Source: Saxidomus purpurata
Taxonomy: Eukaryota > Mollusca > Bivalvia > Venerida > Veneridae
DNA: 64,000 bases
Direction of reading: 5' to 3'
NCBI GenBank assembly: GCA_022818135.1
Contig: JAFMSR010000002.1
Location: 45,922,699 to 45,986,698 of the forward strand
The position numbers and the translations under genes are program-made. Position 1 is the first letter of the stretch; each line of letters starts with the position of its first letter. Below the pieces are notes generated by a model. The model had not been told where the DNA came from. It ran no database searches and saw only the letters and a program-made list of their open reading frames with translations. This document shows, in pieces, positions 11,801-23,800 of the stretch.

Positions 11801-14800
11801 GGTACGAAAAACTTAACCAAGGTGTGACACCAACGCCGACGCGAGTAGGATAGCTCCCCTTTTCTTCAAAAAGTCGAGCTAAAAATGGGCAATAACTCAG
11901 TAAATACTTAAGATAGAGTTATGGTTCTTGTACACTGCACTTCCTCTCATTGTGCTCGAATATTGTATGAAGTTGTATTGAATTCCAACCGGTAGTTTTC
12001 TAGTAATGCTCTGGGCAAGGAAAAGTAACAAAGGGCAATTACTCTGTAATTACTCAATATAGAGTTATGGTTCTTGTACACTGCACTTCCTCTCAATGTA
12101 CTTGACCATTGTATGAAGTTGCATTGAATTCCAACCAGCAGTTTTCAAGTTATGCTCCGGACAAGGAAAAGTAACAAAGGGCAATAACTCTGTAATGAGT
12201 CAAGATAGAGTTATGGTTCCTGTACACTGTACTTCCTCTTATTGTGCTAGACCATTGTATGAAGTTGTATTTAATTCCAACCAGTAGTTTTCAAGTTATG
12301 CTCCGGACAAGGAAATGTAACAAAGGGCAATAACTCTGTAATGAGTCAAGAAAGAGTTATGGTTCCTTTGCACTGCACTTCCTCTCAATGTACTTGACCA
12401 TTGTATTAAGTTGTATTGAATTCCAACTGGTACTTTTCAAGTTATGCCCCGGACAAGGAAATGTAACAAAGGGCAATAACTCTGTAATTAATATAGATAG
12501 AGTTATGGTAAGGTTCTTGTGCACTGCACTTCCTCTTATTGTGCTTGATCATTGTATGAAGTTGTTTTGAATTCCAACTGGTAGTTTTCAAGTTATGCTA
12601 CGGACAAGGAAAAGTAACAAAGGGCAATAACTCTGTAATGAGTAAAGATGGAGTTATGGTTCTTGATAACAAGACCGCAATGATGGCCCTATATCGCAAG
12701 TCAGAGTAACATTGCACAAGTTGGTCAAAAGATCATAATCAAGGTCAGTTATATGAATTTTGGAAATTAGTTTGCATAACTGCAAAGAGACCAAATTTCA
12801 TCTCTCTTGTTTGAACTATATCAACTAGGCTAAAGGTCAAGGTCAGCCAAGGTCAAAGTTGACATCTGCATTAAAACCTGTACACACTGTTCAAATTTTA
12901 TTGCTGTAGCTTCAGAAACAGGAAAGTAGGTGAAGGTCAATCAATGTTGAAGTTGAAATCTACATGCAAACCTGTGTACATGGTCCAAATTTTACTGATT
13001 GAGCTTCAAAATCATAAATTAGGTCAAGGTGTTAAAATGTGCATGCACAACTTTCCATACAGTTCAAGTTTTATTGCTAAAGCTTGACCCCAGCGACCCC
13101 AAATGCAATCATAAGCTACCTACATACCAGTTTTTAAGGCAAAATCTCATTCCCAGCAAGTTATTAGCTGGAAACACTTTTTCTATTTTTACCAACCGCA
13201 ATCTTGACCCCAAATGCAATCTGAAGCTAAATGTGTACACCTCCAAGTTATCTACATACCAATTTTCATGGCAATAAGTCATTCACACCACAAGTTATTA
13301 GCCAGAAACCATTTTTCTATTTTTAATATCAGCAACCTTGACCCCAAATGCAATCCCTAGCTATAGTCTGGTGTTACCTGCCCCTACCCATACGGTACGG
13401 GTCAGGCAAAGCTCAATAATGGCGGCGCCCACACTATCAATTTTTTACATTGAGTTAATAGGGGGTTTTATGTAGGAGTTGATCATTCAAAAAACCTTGC
13501 AGTATGTGATTTGTCAATACAAACCCATTGTAAATTGCTAATAATATTTGATTGACCAGCGAAATATAACTAGAAACAAGAGCCATGTTACACATGGTTA
13601 ATCCCCCCGCCAGGAAGAAGTTACCTGAAGGTTGTACTTTCGTACATTTTACTTGGTGAGAGGAAATCCTTAAAAAGCCGTATAGTTATGGTCATGCTGA
13701 GTACAGTTTTCAAGTAAGTGGAAAAAGAATAAGGCAATGAAGAGAAGGTTTGCAAAATTATATTAATGTTCATTATCAGTATAGGTATGATATTTTTCTA
13801 TTTGACTAAAAGTAGGCAAGGTAAAGTTATTGTTCTTGCACACTGCACTTCCTACCAATGTGCTCTGTCAGTGTATTAAGTTTGAAGAAAATCCCTCAAG
13901 TACTTTTGGAGTTATGCTTCGGACAAGTAAATCTGATAAGGGGAATAACTCTAAAAGTAGGCAAGGTAGAGTTATTGTTCTTGCACACTGCACTTCCTAC
14001 CAATGTGCTATGTCAGTGTATTAAGTTTGAAGTAAATCCCTCAAGTACTTTTGGAGTTATGCTCCGGACAAAGTTTTTCAAGTAAATCTGATAAAGGGGA
14101 ATAACTCTAAAAGTAGGCAAGGTAGAGTTATTGTTCTTGCACACTGCACTTCCTACCAATGTGCTATGTCAGTGTATTAAGTTTGAAGAAAATCCGTCAA
14201 GTACTTTTGGAGTTATGCTCCGGACAAAGTTTTTCAAGTAAATCTGATAAAAGGGGAATAACTCTAAAAGTAGGCAAGGTAGAGTTATTGTTTTTACACA
14301 CTGCACTTCCTCCCAATGTGCTCTGTCAGTGTATGAAGTTTGAAGAAAAACGCTCAGGTACTTTTGGAGTTATGCTCCGGACAAAATTGGGACGGACGGA
14401 CGGACGAAGACCATTTCTAATATCCCCTTCGCCTTCGGCGGGGGGATAAATAAACAACAGGAAAAATAGCCGTGTTTTCGGACGTGGTAAATATTCATTG
14501 GCATTTCGGATATTTAGTCTACATACTATTATGTTCGCAGCTGTTCTATATATAGGAATTGAATATATATGTATTATTTAAGCAGACACTTTTAAGATCA
14601 TTCCCTGTGGCTCAGTGGGTAAGTCACTTGTGCTGTAATTTTATGGGCGAGGTTCGAATCCCACCGGCGGCACTTCTTTTCTCTTTGTTTTTTATTTTTT
14701 CGTTTTCTTTTCTAAATTTGAACATTTTTAGGCTCAAACATGGCAAAAAAATAAATACAAAAAAAAATCAAACATATCCGAAATGTCTTCTTGAAGTAGC

Positions 14801-17800
14801 TTGTCCGAAATATAGTACACTTACTAGTCAAACTTTTTCAACGTTTACAACGTTCACAGATTGAGCATTCAAAAAACCTTTCGGTCTTTTAAAACTCTGT
14901 CAAAAACTATTCTCAAATTAACACACGAGTTTTGAATGATCAATACTTTTATAATTTTCACTATATAAACAGTATACTTTTGAGCTTGCACTGGGCGTCG
15001 CCATTATTGAGCTTTGCCTGACGTACTGTAGCATGCCAGTACGACAGGGAACCAGACTATCCCAAGCTACATCTCCATATAAGTAACATATACATTTTTG
15101 TTTTGTACATGTACATTAAATTTTGTAGCAATATCTCATTCCCAACATGAGATATCAACCGCAAACGTTTTTTTTAATAGCGACCTTGACCCTAGGGACC
15201 CAAAACACAATCCCCGAGGTACATCTCCATATAAGCTAATATCAAATTCCTAACTAAAGTTATTGACGGTTAAAAATCAGTTGTTTCATAGACAGGCAGG
15301 CAAAATACCCTAATACATTGTATATTAAGGTATAAAATGCGGAGATTAAGAGTAGAATGCCCTCAAGCATGGAGGTTAAGTAGATATTAAGTGGACACTA
15401 CAAATGACAACAAAGTGTGACCCTGATTAAGAGCTGACTCTGTTGAAATACAAGTTCTGCATGCCATCTAAATGAGATGAACATTTGACTCAGGTTTCGT
15501 AAGTATTCTTTATTGGGTTGAGGAGCCATGAAGGAAACACGAGAAACAAATGACCCCTAAAGTGTGACCTTGTCCCTGCATTGGCCAGGTTTCAAAATTG
15601 GGTCATCTTAATCTGATAAACATTTTACCCAAATTTCATAAAAAATCCTTCCAGGTATTTAGGAGATATGAAGCAGACATTTGAACCTTTGACCTTAAGC
15701 TGTGACCTTGACCATGAGGTTGTGCAGTTTTAACAAGGGTTAAATCATTGTCTTGATTACGTGAACATTAGGACAGAGTTATTTAAGTCATTTACAAGAA
15801 ATGGAGCAGACACAAAATGTAAGGTTCTAACCTTTGACTTTTAATTTGAGAAACCTGACATTGAGGCGGTGCATTTGTAACATGGGTTCTGCATGTCTTC
15901 ACAAGTTTTCTGAAAATCTTGCAAGGTGTTAGGAGATACAGAGTGATTGACGCAGACCATTCCTTTATCTTTCTCCTTTTGTGTTATCTTTACCATTTAC
16001 TAACAAGAGCTGTCACATGACAGCACGCTCGACTATTCGAAAGCTTGTTGGTAAAATGGGTTTTTTGTCAAAGAACAGGAGTATAGTGTAATTGTCTGTA
16101 AGAATTAAGGTCAAAGATATGAAACTTGTTCAAAGACCTTAAGTTTGTAAATGTACATTACATTCAAAGCCTTACTCTGGATTCTGTAAGCCAACTAGAG
16201 GGAGGAGGGGATAATTTCAAAGAAATACATAACCTTGTAAATTTGATCATGAATAACTTTGTAACTTTTCAAAATTGAAATGTATAGAATTAAACAAGAG
16301 GGCCATGATGGCCCTGTATCGCTCACCTGTCTACCATTGGCAAAAATAAAAAGGTTATTAATAGCAGAAAGGATCAATTTTTACCTTTGGCTCATGATAT
16401 CCTCTTAATAAGCCTATGTAAAATCAAAAGACCCCCCCCCCAGGCAGGGTTAATTTTGACCCTGAGGTCAGGATTTGAACAATCTTGGTAGAGAGTCAAT
16501 TATTGCCACATGCTGAATATCTAAGCTCTAGGCCTCATTATTTTGCTGTCTGATCATGATCTGCACTGTTGGCTATTCATTTTTTTGCTGTCTGATCATG
16601 ATCTGCACTGTAAGCTATTCATTGTATGTTGGCTGGTCATGATCTGCAGTCAGCTTTTTATTTTTTGCTGTCTGATCATGATCTGCACTGTTTGCTATGC
16701 ATTATTTAGCTGTCTGATCATGATCTGCACTTTCATAATTTAGCTGTCTGATCATGATCTGCACTTTCATTATTTTGCTGTCTGATCATGATCTGCACTT
16801 TCTGACAAATTTCAAGGATATCTGGGCTGAAAATGTAACATCTAGAGTGTTAACAAGGTTTTTCCATATTTTGGCTGTGACCTAGTTTTTGACCCCAGAT
16901 GACCCATATTCGAACTTGGGCTTGAAATCAACTTAACAACCTTTCTGACAAATTTCCAGGATATTTGGGCTGAAAATGTTACCTCTAGAGTGTTAACAAG
17001 GTTTTTCCATATTTGGGCTGTGTGATCTAGTTTTTGACCCCAGGTGACCAATATTAAAACTTGAGCTAGAAATCATAGAAACAACCTTTCTGACAAATTG
17101 CCAGGATATTTGGACTGAAACAGTAGCCTCTAGAGCCTTAACAAGATTTTTCTATTTTTGGGCTCTGTGACCTAGTTTTTGACCCCAGATGACCCATATT
17201 CGAACTCGTCCGAGTAATTACTGGGACAAACATCCTGACCAAGTTTCGTGACAACTGAGGAAAAAATGTGACCACTAGAGTGTTAACGAACTAAATGTGG
17301 ACGGACGACGGACGATGTCCGATGGACGACAGACGACGGACATTCATCGATCCTAATAGCTCACCCTGAGCCAGCTCAGGTGAGCTAAAAAGCATGACTG
17401 CTGCATGCTGCATAATTATTCTATGATATTTCAAAAGAAAGCCATTTCGAGTATTTCCATGTTAGTCTGGTAAAAACTGTGACAAAATTCTAAGTTAAAA
17501 GGGGCATAAATGTCAAAAATCAAAAACATTGGTGAAGATGTTGACAGTAAACATACATTTTAAGTCCATAAAAAAAATCAAAGTTAAAAAGGGGCATAAT
17601 TCTGTCAAAAATCAAAACAGAGTTATGGGGATTGTTTCCTCAGATGTAGATGTTGATGGTAGACACATACTTTGAGTTTCAAGTCAATACCTTTGATAGT
17701 ATTCAAAACATTTGACTTTATAAAATCTTTTACCAAATATTCTAAGTTAAAAAGGGGCATAAATCTGTCAAAAATCAAAACAGAGTTATGGGGATTGTTT

Positions 17801-20800
17801 CCTCAGGTGTAGATGTTGATTGTAGACACATACTTTGAGTTTCAAGTCAATACCTTTGATAGTATTCAAGATATTTGAATTTATAAAAATCTTTAACAAA
17901 AAATTCTAAGTTAAAAAGGGGCATAAATCTGTCAAAAATCAAAACGGAGTTATGATGATTGTTTCCTCAGGTGTAGATGTTGATGGTAAAGATATGTTTT
18001 GAGTTTCAAGTCAATACCTTTGATAATTTGCAAGATATTTGAATTTATAAAAAACTTTAACCAAAAATTCTAAGTTAAAAAGGGGCATAAATCTGTCAAA
18101 AATCAAAACAGAGTTATGGGGATTGTTTCCTCAGGTGTAGATGTTGATGGTAAACATATAGTTTGAGTTTCAAGTCAATACCTTTGATAGTATTCAGGAT
18201 ATTTGACTTTATTAAAAACCTTTAACAAAAAATTCTAAGTTAAAAAGGGGCATAAATCTGTCAAAAATCAAAACAGAGTTATGAGGATTGTTTCCTCAGG
18301 TGAAGATGTTGATGGTTAAGATATATTTTGAGTTTCAAGTCAATACCTTTGATAATATGCAAGATATTTGAATTTATAAAAAACTTTAACCAAAAATTCT
18401 AAGTTAAAAAGGGGCATAAAACTGTCAAAAATCAAAACAGAGTTATGGAGATTGTTTCCTCAGGTGAAGATGTTGATGGTAAAGATATATTTTGAGTTTC
18501 AAGTCAATACCTTTGATAGTATTCAAGATATTTGACTTTATTAAAAACTTTAACCAACGCAGACGCCGACACCGACGCCGGGGCGAGTGCAATAGTCTCC
18601 TTATTCTTCGAATAGTCGAGCTAAAAACGTTTATTCCACTCCATACAAATCCGAAAACAATGGTTTTGTGTTTCTATAGGGAGAAAGTACTGGTATACTG
18701 TTTTGGACGCTTCTTGGAGCATCAAAACTAAATGTGGCACTGACAGACACATTTAAAATCGCAGTCATACTCTTATTCATAGAGCAGAATAATAAATGCA
18801 ACTATTTTTTTAATTTTTGTTTACCTTCCTCACAGCTGTAAGTCGTTCCTGAGATGACATGAACTGTAGATTTACTGCTTTCAGCTGATCAGCAACAAAC
18901 AAGGTGTAAAAATTACCATGGGCTTTTGGCTTGTTATTCACTCGCTGCAGCTGAAATGACACCAAATACTGTATGTTATGAGTCTCAATGTGTACAAACC
19001 ATGTCCTTTCACTTGCAACCAATTATAATTCTGACCAATCTGCTTCATCACTAGCCTTAGGCAAAAAAGTTAATGTGTAAGTTACAGTCACCCAACAGAC
19101 CCAACATTTTGGACCCAACACTGAATAACAATAAGGTAGTCACCAAATTGAATAGAATTGTGTTCCATAAAAAGAGATGCTTTAGCTGTGCAATTTGCCT
19201 GTATATACTGGGCAACTCCAGGGTTCGAATTTAACTAAATTTTCTACTTGCATTTTTTCGCAAGTGGTATTTTTCACACTTGCTAAATGAGAAAACAACT
19301 TGCAATTTGCATTTTTGCGACTTTTTTCAGACAAGTTAAATTTACAAGCTAATCAGTATTCATGAATGACTTACATTAGAGGACATGTTTGGTTTGTGCA
19401 AATGACTTGCACGTTTTGCAGACGATTTTTGTCACATTGTCACCTTCAGCATCATACTCGAGATAAATATTGAACTCCCTCATCCATTTTTTTTACAGTA
19501 CAGTTTTTAGACTGGCAGATACACCCTTGGATGAAGCCTTTTTCAATTCAACTTTTGCCTTTTTCTCATCGGCTTCTGCACTGCTCGTGCTTGGCCTTTT
19601 CTAAAACTTGTCCATTTTTTATTAGCTGTGAAATTTAACTTTGGGAAACCCCCAAACAACCACGTGACTCATCAAGCCTATCGTATTTGCGTTCTATATA
19701 AATAGTAACTAATAATAGATTACCGAAAAACACCATGCATGCGGTAAACGTCATCATTATTTGCGCAGGTACTTCCTAACGGACATGCGCGCGGGACATG
19801 TATCGAAATGTAAACTTCCGTTAATAGCAAAAGCCAAAACATTCATTCGGCAAATGACAAGAATGGGCCGAAATGACCGCGAGTTGTCAAAGAATTTGTA
19901 AAGATCGACCATTAGAAATGAGGATTATTCAGCCCAAAATTTTCACTCGCAAAAAAATGCTGGTGTCTGAAATCTCTACTCGCAATTTGCACTTGCTTTT
20001 CGCGAGTATGCAAGCTTAAATTCGAACCCTGAACTCATCTGTGATTTTATTGAGGCAAACATCGAAGTCCCAGGAAAACTTTGAATCTACTTATATAGAA
20101 CAAGAGCTGTCCCTCCCAAGTGACGAATGCCCCCGAAAGAGGTGCCTCACAGTCTGTGTCCTCTCCATGTGCTCAATAAATGTGCTATGTAATTTTAAAA
20201 TCCTTCCATGCATGACAGAGTAATCATGCATACAGTATTCCATTACTTTAAACACTAAGTGTGACCTTGACCTTTGAGGTAGGGACTTGGGTCTTGCACG
20301 CGACACATCCGCTTGATGTGCTAGACATTTGTGCACAGTTATTTTAAAATCGTTCAAAGCATAATAAAGTTATAGTCCGGACACAAATGTATGCATATAT
20401 ACAGGATTCCATTACCTATAAACTCTAAGTGTGACCTTGACCTTTGTGGTAGGGATGTGGGTCATGCACGCGACAGTCGTCTTGATGTGCTAGACATTTG
20501 TGCCAAATTATTTTAAAATCCTTCAAGGCATGACAAAGTTACAGTCCGGACACGAATGTGTGCATATATGCTTATATAGAGGAATCCATTACCTTCAAAC
20601 TCTAAGTATGACCTTGACCTTTGAGCTTGGGACGTGGGTCTTGCACGCGACACGTCGTCTTGATGTGCTAGACATTTGTGCCAAGTTATTTTAAAATCCT
20701 TCAATGCATGACAAAGTTACAGTCCGGACATGAATGTGTGCATATATGCTTATATGGAGGAATCCATTACCTTCAAACTCTAAGTATGACCTTGACCTTT

Positions 20801-23800
20801 GAGCTAGGGACGTGGGTCTTGCACGCGACACGTCGTCTTGATGTGCTAGACATGTGTGCCTAGTTATTTTAAAATCCTTCAATGCATGACAAAGTTACAG
20901 TCCGGACACAAATGTGTGCATATATAGAGGATTCCATAACCTTCATACTCCAAGTGTGACCTTCACCTTTGAGGTAGGGATGTGGGTCTTGCACGCGACA
21001 CGTCGTCTTGATGTGCTAGACATGTGTGCCAAGTTATTTTAAAATCCTTCAATGCATGACAAAGTTACAGTCCGGACACGAATTTGTAAGTGGGGCGGGC
21101 ACGGACGGACGGACAGACGGACGGACGGACAGACGGACAGACGGTGCGATTTTAATATGCCACCCTTCGGGGGCATAAAAATAAATTCACTGATAGGATT
21201 AGACAGAACCATATTCTATTCACTCTAAAACAGTGTTGACATACCCTTTATTGCCTCTTCAAGTGCTTTGTTCATGAAAAAGAGTTGCCAGAGAGCCATT
21301 ATTTTTCGCAGTATTATTGAAAAATACTGCACTGTATTTATAATATGTTCTTATAGATTTAACAAGATGGCCCTATATCCCTCACTTGTATATCAATTGC
21401 CAATAATACAATCTTGGTAAAGGTCCACAATGCAATGATACATGCTAAATATCTAAGTTATAGGCCTTGTGGTTTCAGAGAAGATTTTTAAAGTTGTTCC
21501 TGTATAAATCTATGTAAAATCAAGTGACCCCCTCAAAGTGTCAATTTTGACCAGGGGATCATAATTTGAATAAACTTGGTAGAGGTCCACTATGCAATGC
21601 TACAAGCCAAATATCTGAGCTCTAGGCCCTGTGGTTTCAGAGGAGAAGATTTTTCAAGTTTTTTCTGTATAAGCCTATGTAAAGTCACGTGACCCCCGGG
21701 CGGGGTCATTTTTGACCCAGCAATCATAATTTGAACAATCTTGGTAGAGGTCCACTAAACAATGCTACATTTAAAATATCTAAGCTCTAGGCTTTGTGGT
21801 TTCAGAGAAGCTATTTAAAGTTTTCCCTATTTGTTGCATGGAATGGAATTCTTTGAACAATTTTGGTAGAGCTTCATGCAAGGAACATCCCTGCCATGTT
21901 TCATCAATATTGGCCCAGTGGTTTCAGAGGAGATGTTGACAATGGACAATCATCCGTCCTAAAAGCTCACCTTGGCAAAGCATGCTGAGCTAAAAAGTTA
22001 AGATAGGAATGCTTCTGGTAAAATAAAGAGCATTTCCATCAGTAAGACATCTTTCTTGGTAAAATAAGAGCTATTTGTTATGCGTTTTTGACTTTAACTT
22101 AGTATGCAACTGAACTGATTTGCGTCAGTCTTTTTTGGTAAAGACAAGCACAAGAAAATTGATTTTTTTGGGTAACTCACTTAACCACATAAAACGTGTA
22201 AAAACTGACCAACCTTTGCAAGGGAACGGTAAGGGATAATCAATAAAGCAGAGAACATTTTGTGGTGTCATATAGAAAACAAAGTTGTTACTCTTCCCTT
22301 GAGGCAGTTCTACAACTGAAAGCTTGCACTTTGTCCAGACAAGACATGAATACCAGTCTTTTATGATGTTCAGATAGACACACATTTACCTGACAGGTGT
22401 GCATGCTGGAAGTTACAACAAACTATAAGAACCTCTTTACCCTCTTTATTTTCATCTTCTTTTTCTTCTCCCGTCCAGATTTAATCTCATTCTTGTCCTC
22501 AATCGACAGTGACTCCTTCCATTTCTTCATCTTCTCTTTATATTCGTCCAGCAATTTTACACTTTGTACCTGTAAGGTCTGTTGTAACAAAAAAATTGGT
22601 ATATTTGATATATTTGTTTATAAAGGAAACTTTCCTTCTATATTGTTGTTACTTAAAAATTGAGTTTATGATTGTTGAAATTTTACTTGCAAATGAAAAT
22701 TATTGTAAATTCTAACATGACTCACTGTTTTGTCTATATATACAAAGAGCAGAAAAAATATGTTTTATCATGCCATAAACAACCCGGGATACGCATAGAA
22801 AATAGTACCTTGCATTTATTCATGATTTGTAGTAACCGGGTCATGTTAGAATCGAAATAACATCCTTATCAGTGTTGTTTTATCGTCTAATAAGCAACTC
22901 TATGATGCGCAGTTATAAACTACTCAGGCATCCAGCCTTCCTGGTTAATTACTGCGTATCAAAGCTCCAAATCATTGTTTATTAGACGATGAACACTGCT
23001 GGAACAGATATTATTTCATAAACAAAATTTGGCTCATAGCATTTTATGGGCTTTTTAAACAGTAAAATATTAATGTACATGTATGAAACAAAAATTAACA
23101 CAGCTTTATAGAAAGTGCACAACCATGACAATACATCTAGAAACAAGCTTAGCAGCATGAGTACTCATAGCCAGACTGGTTTAATCTCAATGTCTTCATA
23201 AAATCATTTAACATCGAAAGCCTCCATAGTCACACTTCTTTTACACTCTCAAGCTTGTGTATCGTTACTTCCATTTGGAAAAATCTAGCCAGCCATTCTT
23301 ACAAAACGCCCTGGTTCTTTATATAGTAAACATTCTTACCTGTCTTTCTGCATCTGATATTTCTTTGTACATCTGGCTGGCAATTTTCACCTTTTCTGTG
23401 ATTTTAACACCTGAAATAATCAGTGAAAAAAACAACAACTAATATCTGTATGACTCTACTGTGCTGAAAACAAACCGCTGGAAATGTAACTGATTATGAC
23501 GATTTCAGATCAAAATGTGCATTAAGTTAGGAAGAAAGCTCCATAGCTTAAATTAAGCCAGTCTTAAACACTCCAGATGTTTCCATAGCTTAAATTAAGC
23601 CAGTCTTAAACACTCCAGATGTTATCACTCTTGTAAAAGAGAGGCAGTAAGCTATTCAGCACTGCTATCCATCACTGAGGCACATGTGGCACCAGCGTCT
23701 TGACCAAAACAGCCTGTGCTCCAGTAGGGACTTGGACCTTCTCCCGAGACAAATGCCCTAACAACTGAGATATCGCGGGATTAGACATTGAGCATCACTC

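Larger units (their letters stand above)
13364..15059. mobile_element. TIR DNA transposon (copy B) with a V-family element inside
   Basis: Ends TAGTCTGGTGTTACCTGCCC and CAGGGAACCAGACTA match copy A at 5569-6902. The flanks TCCCTAGC and TCCCAAGC may be a decayed target duplication. It lacks the 961 bp hAT-like insert of copy A but contains a V-family element (13575-14450) and a tRNA-like stretch (14575-14690). Confidence 0.8.

Noticed and set aside
16545..16800. CRISPR-like array (repeats with spacers)
   Set aside because: The spacing is about 40 bp with related spacers, inside a eukaryotic mobile element, and no cas genes are present.
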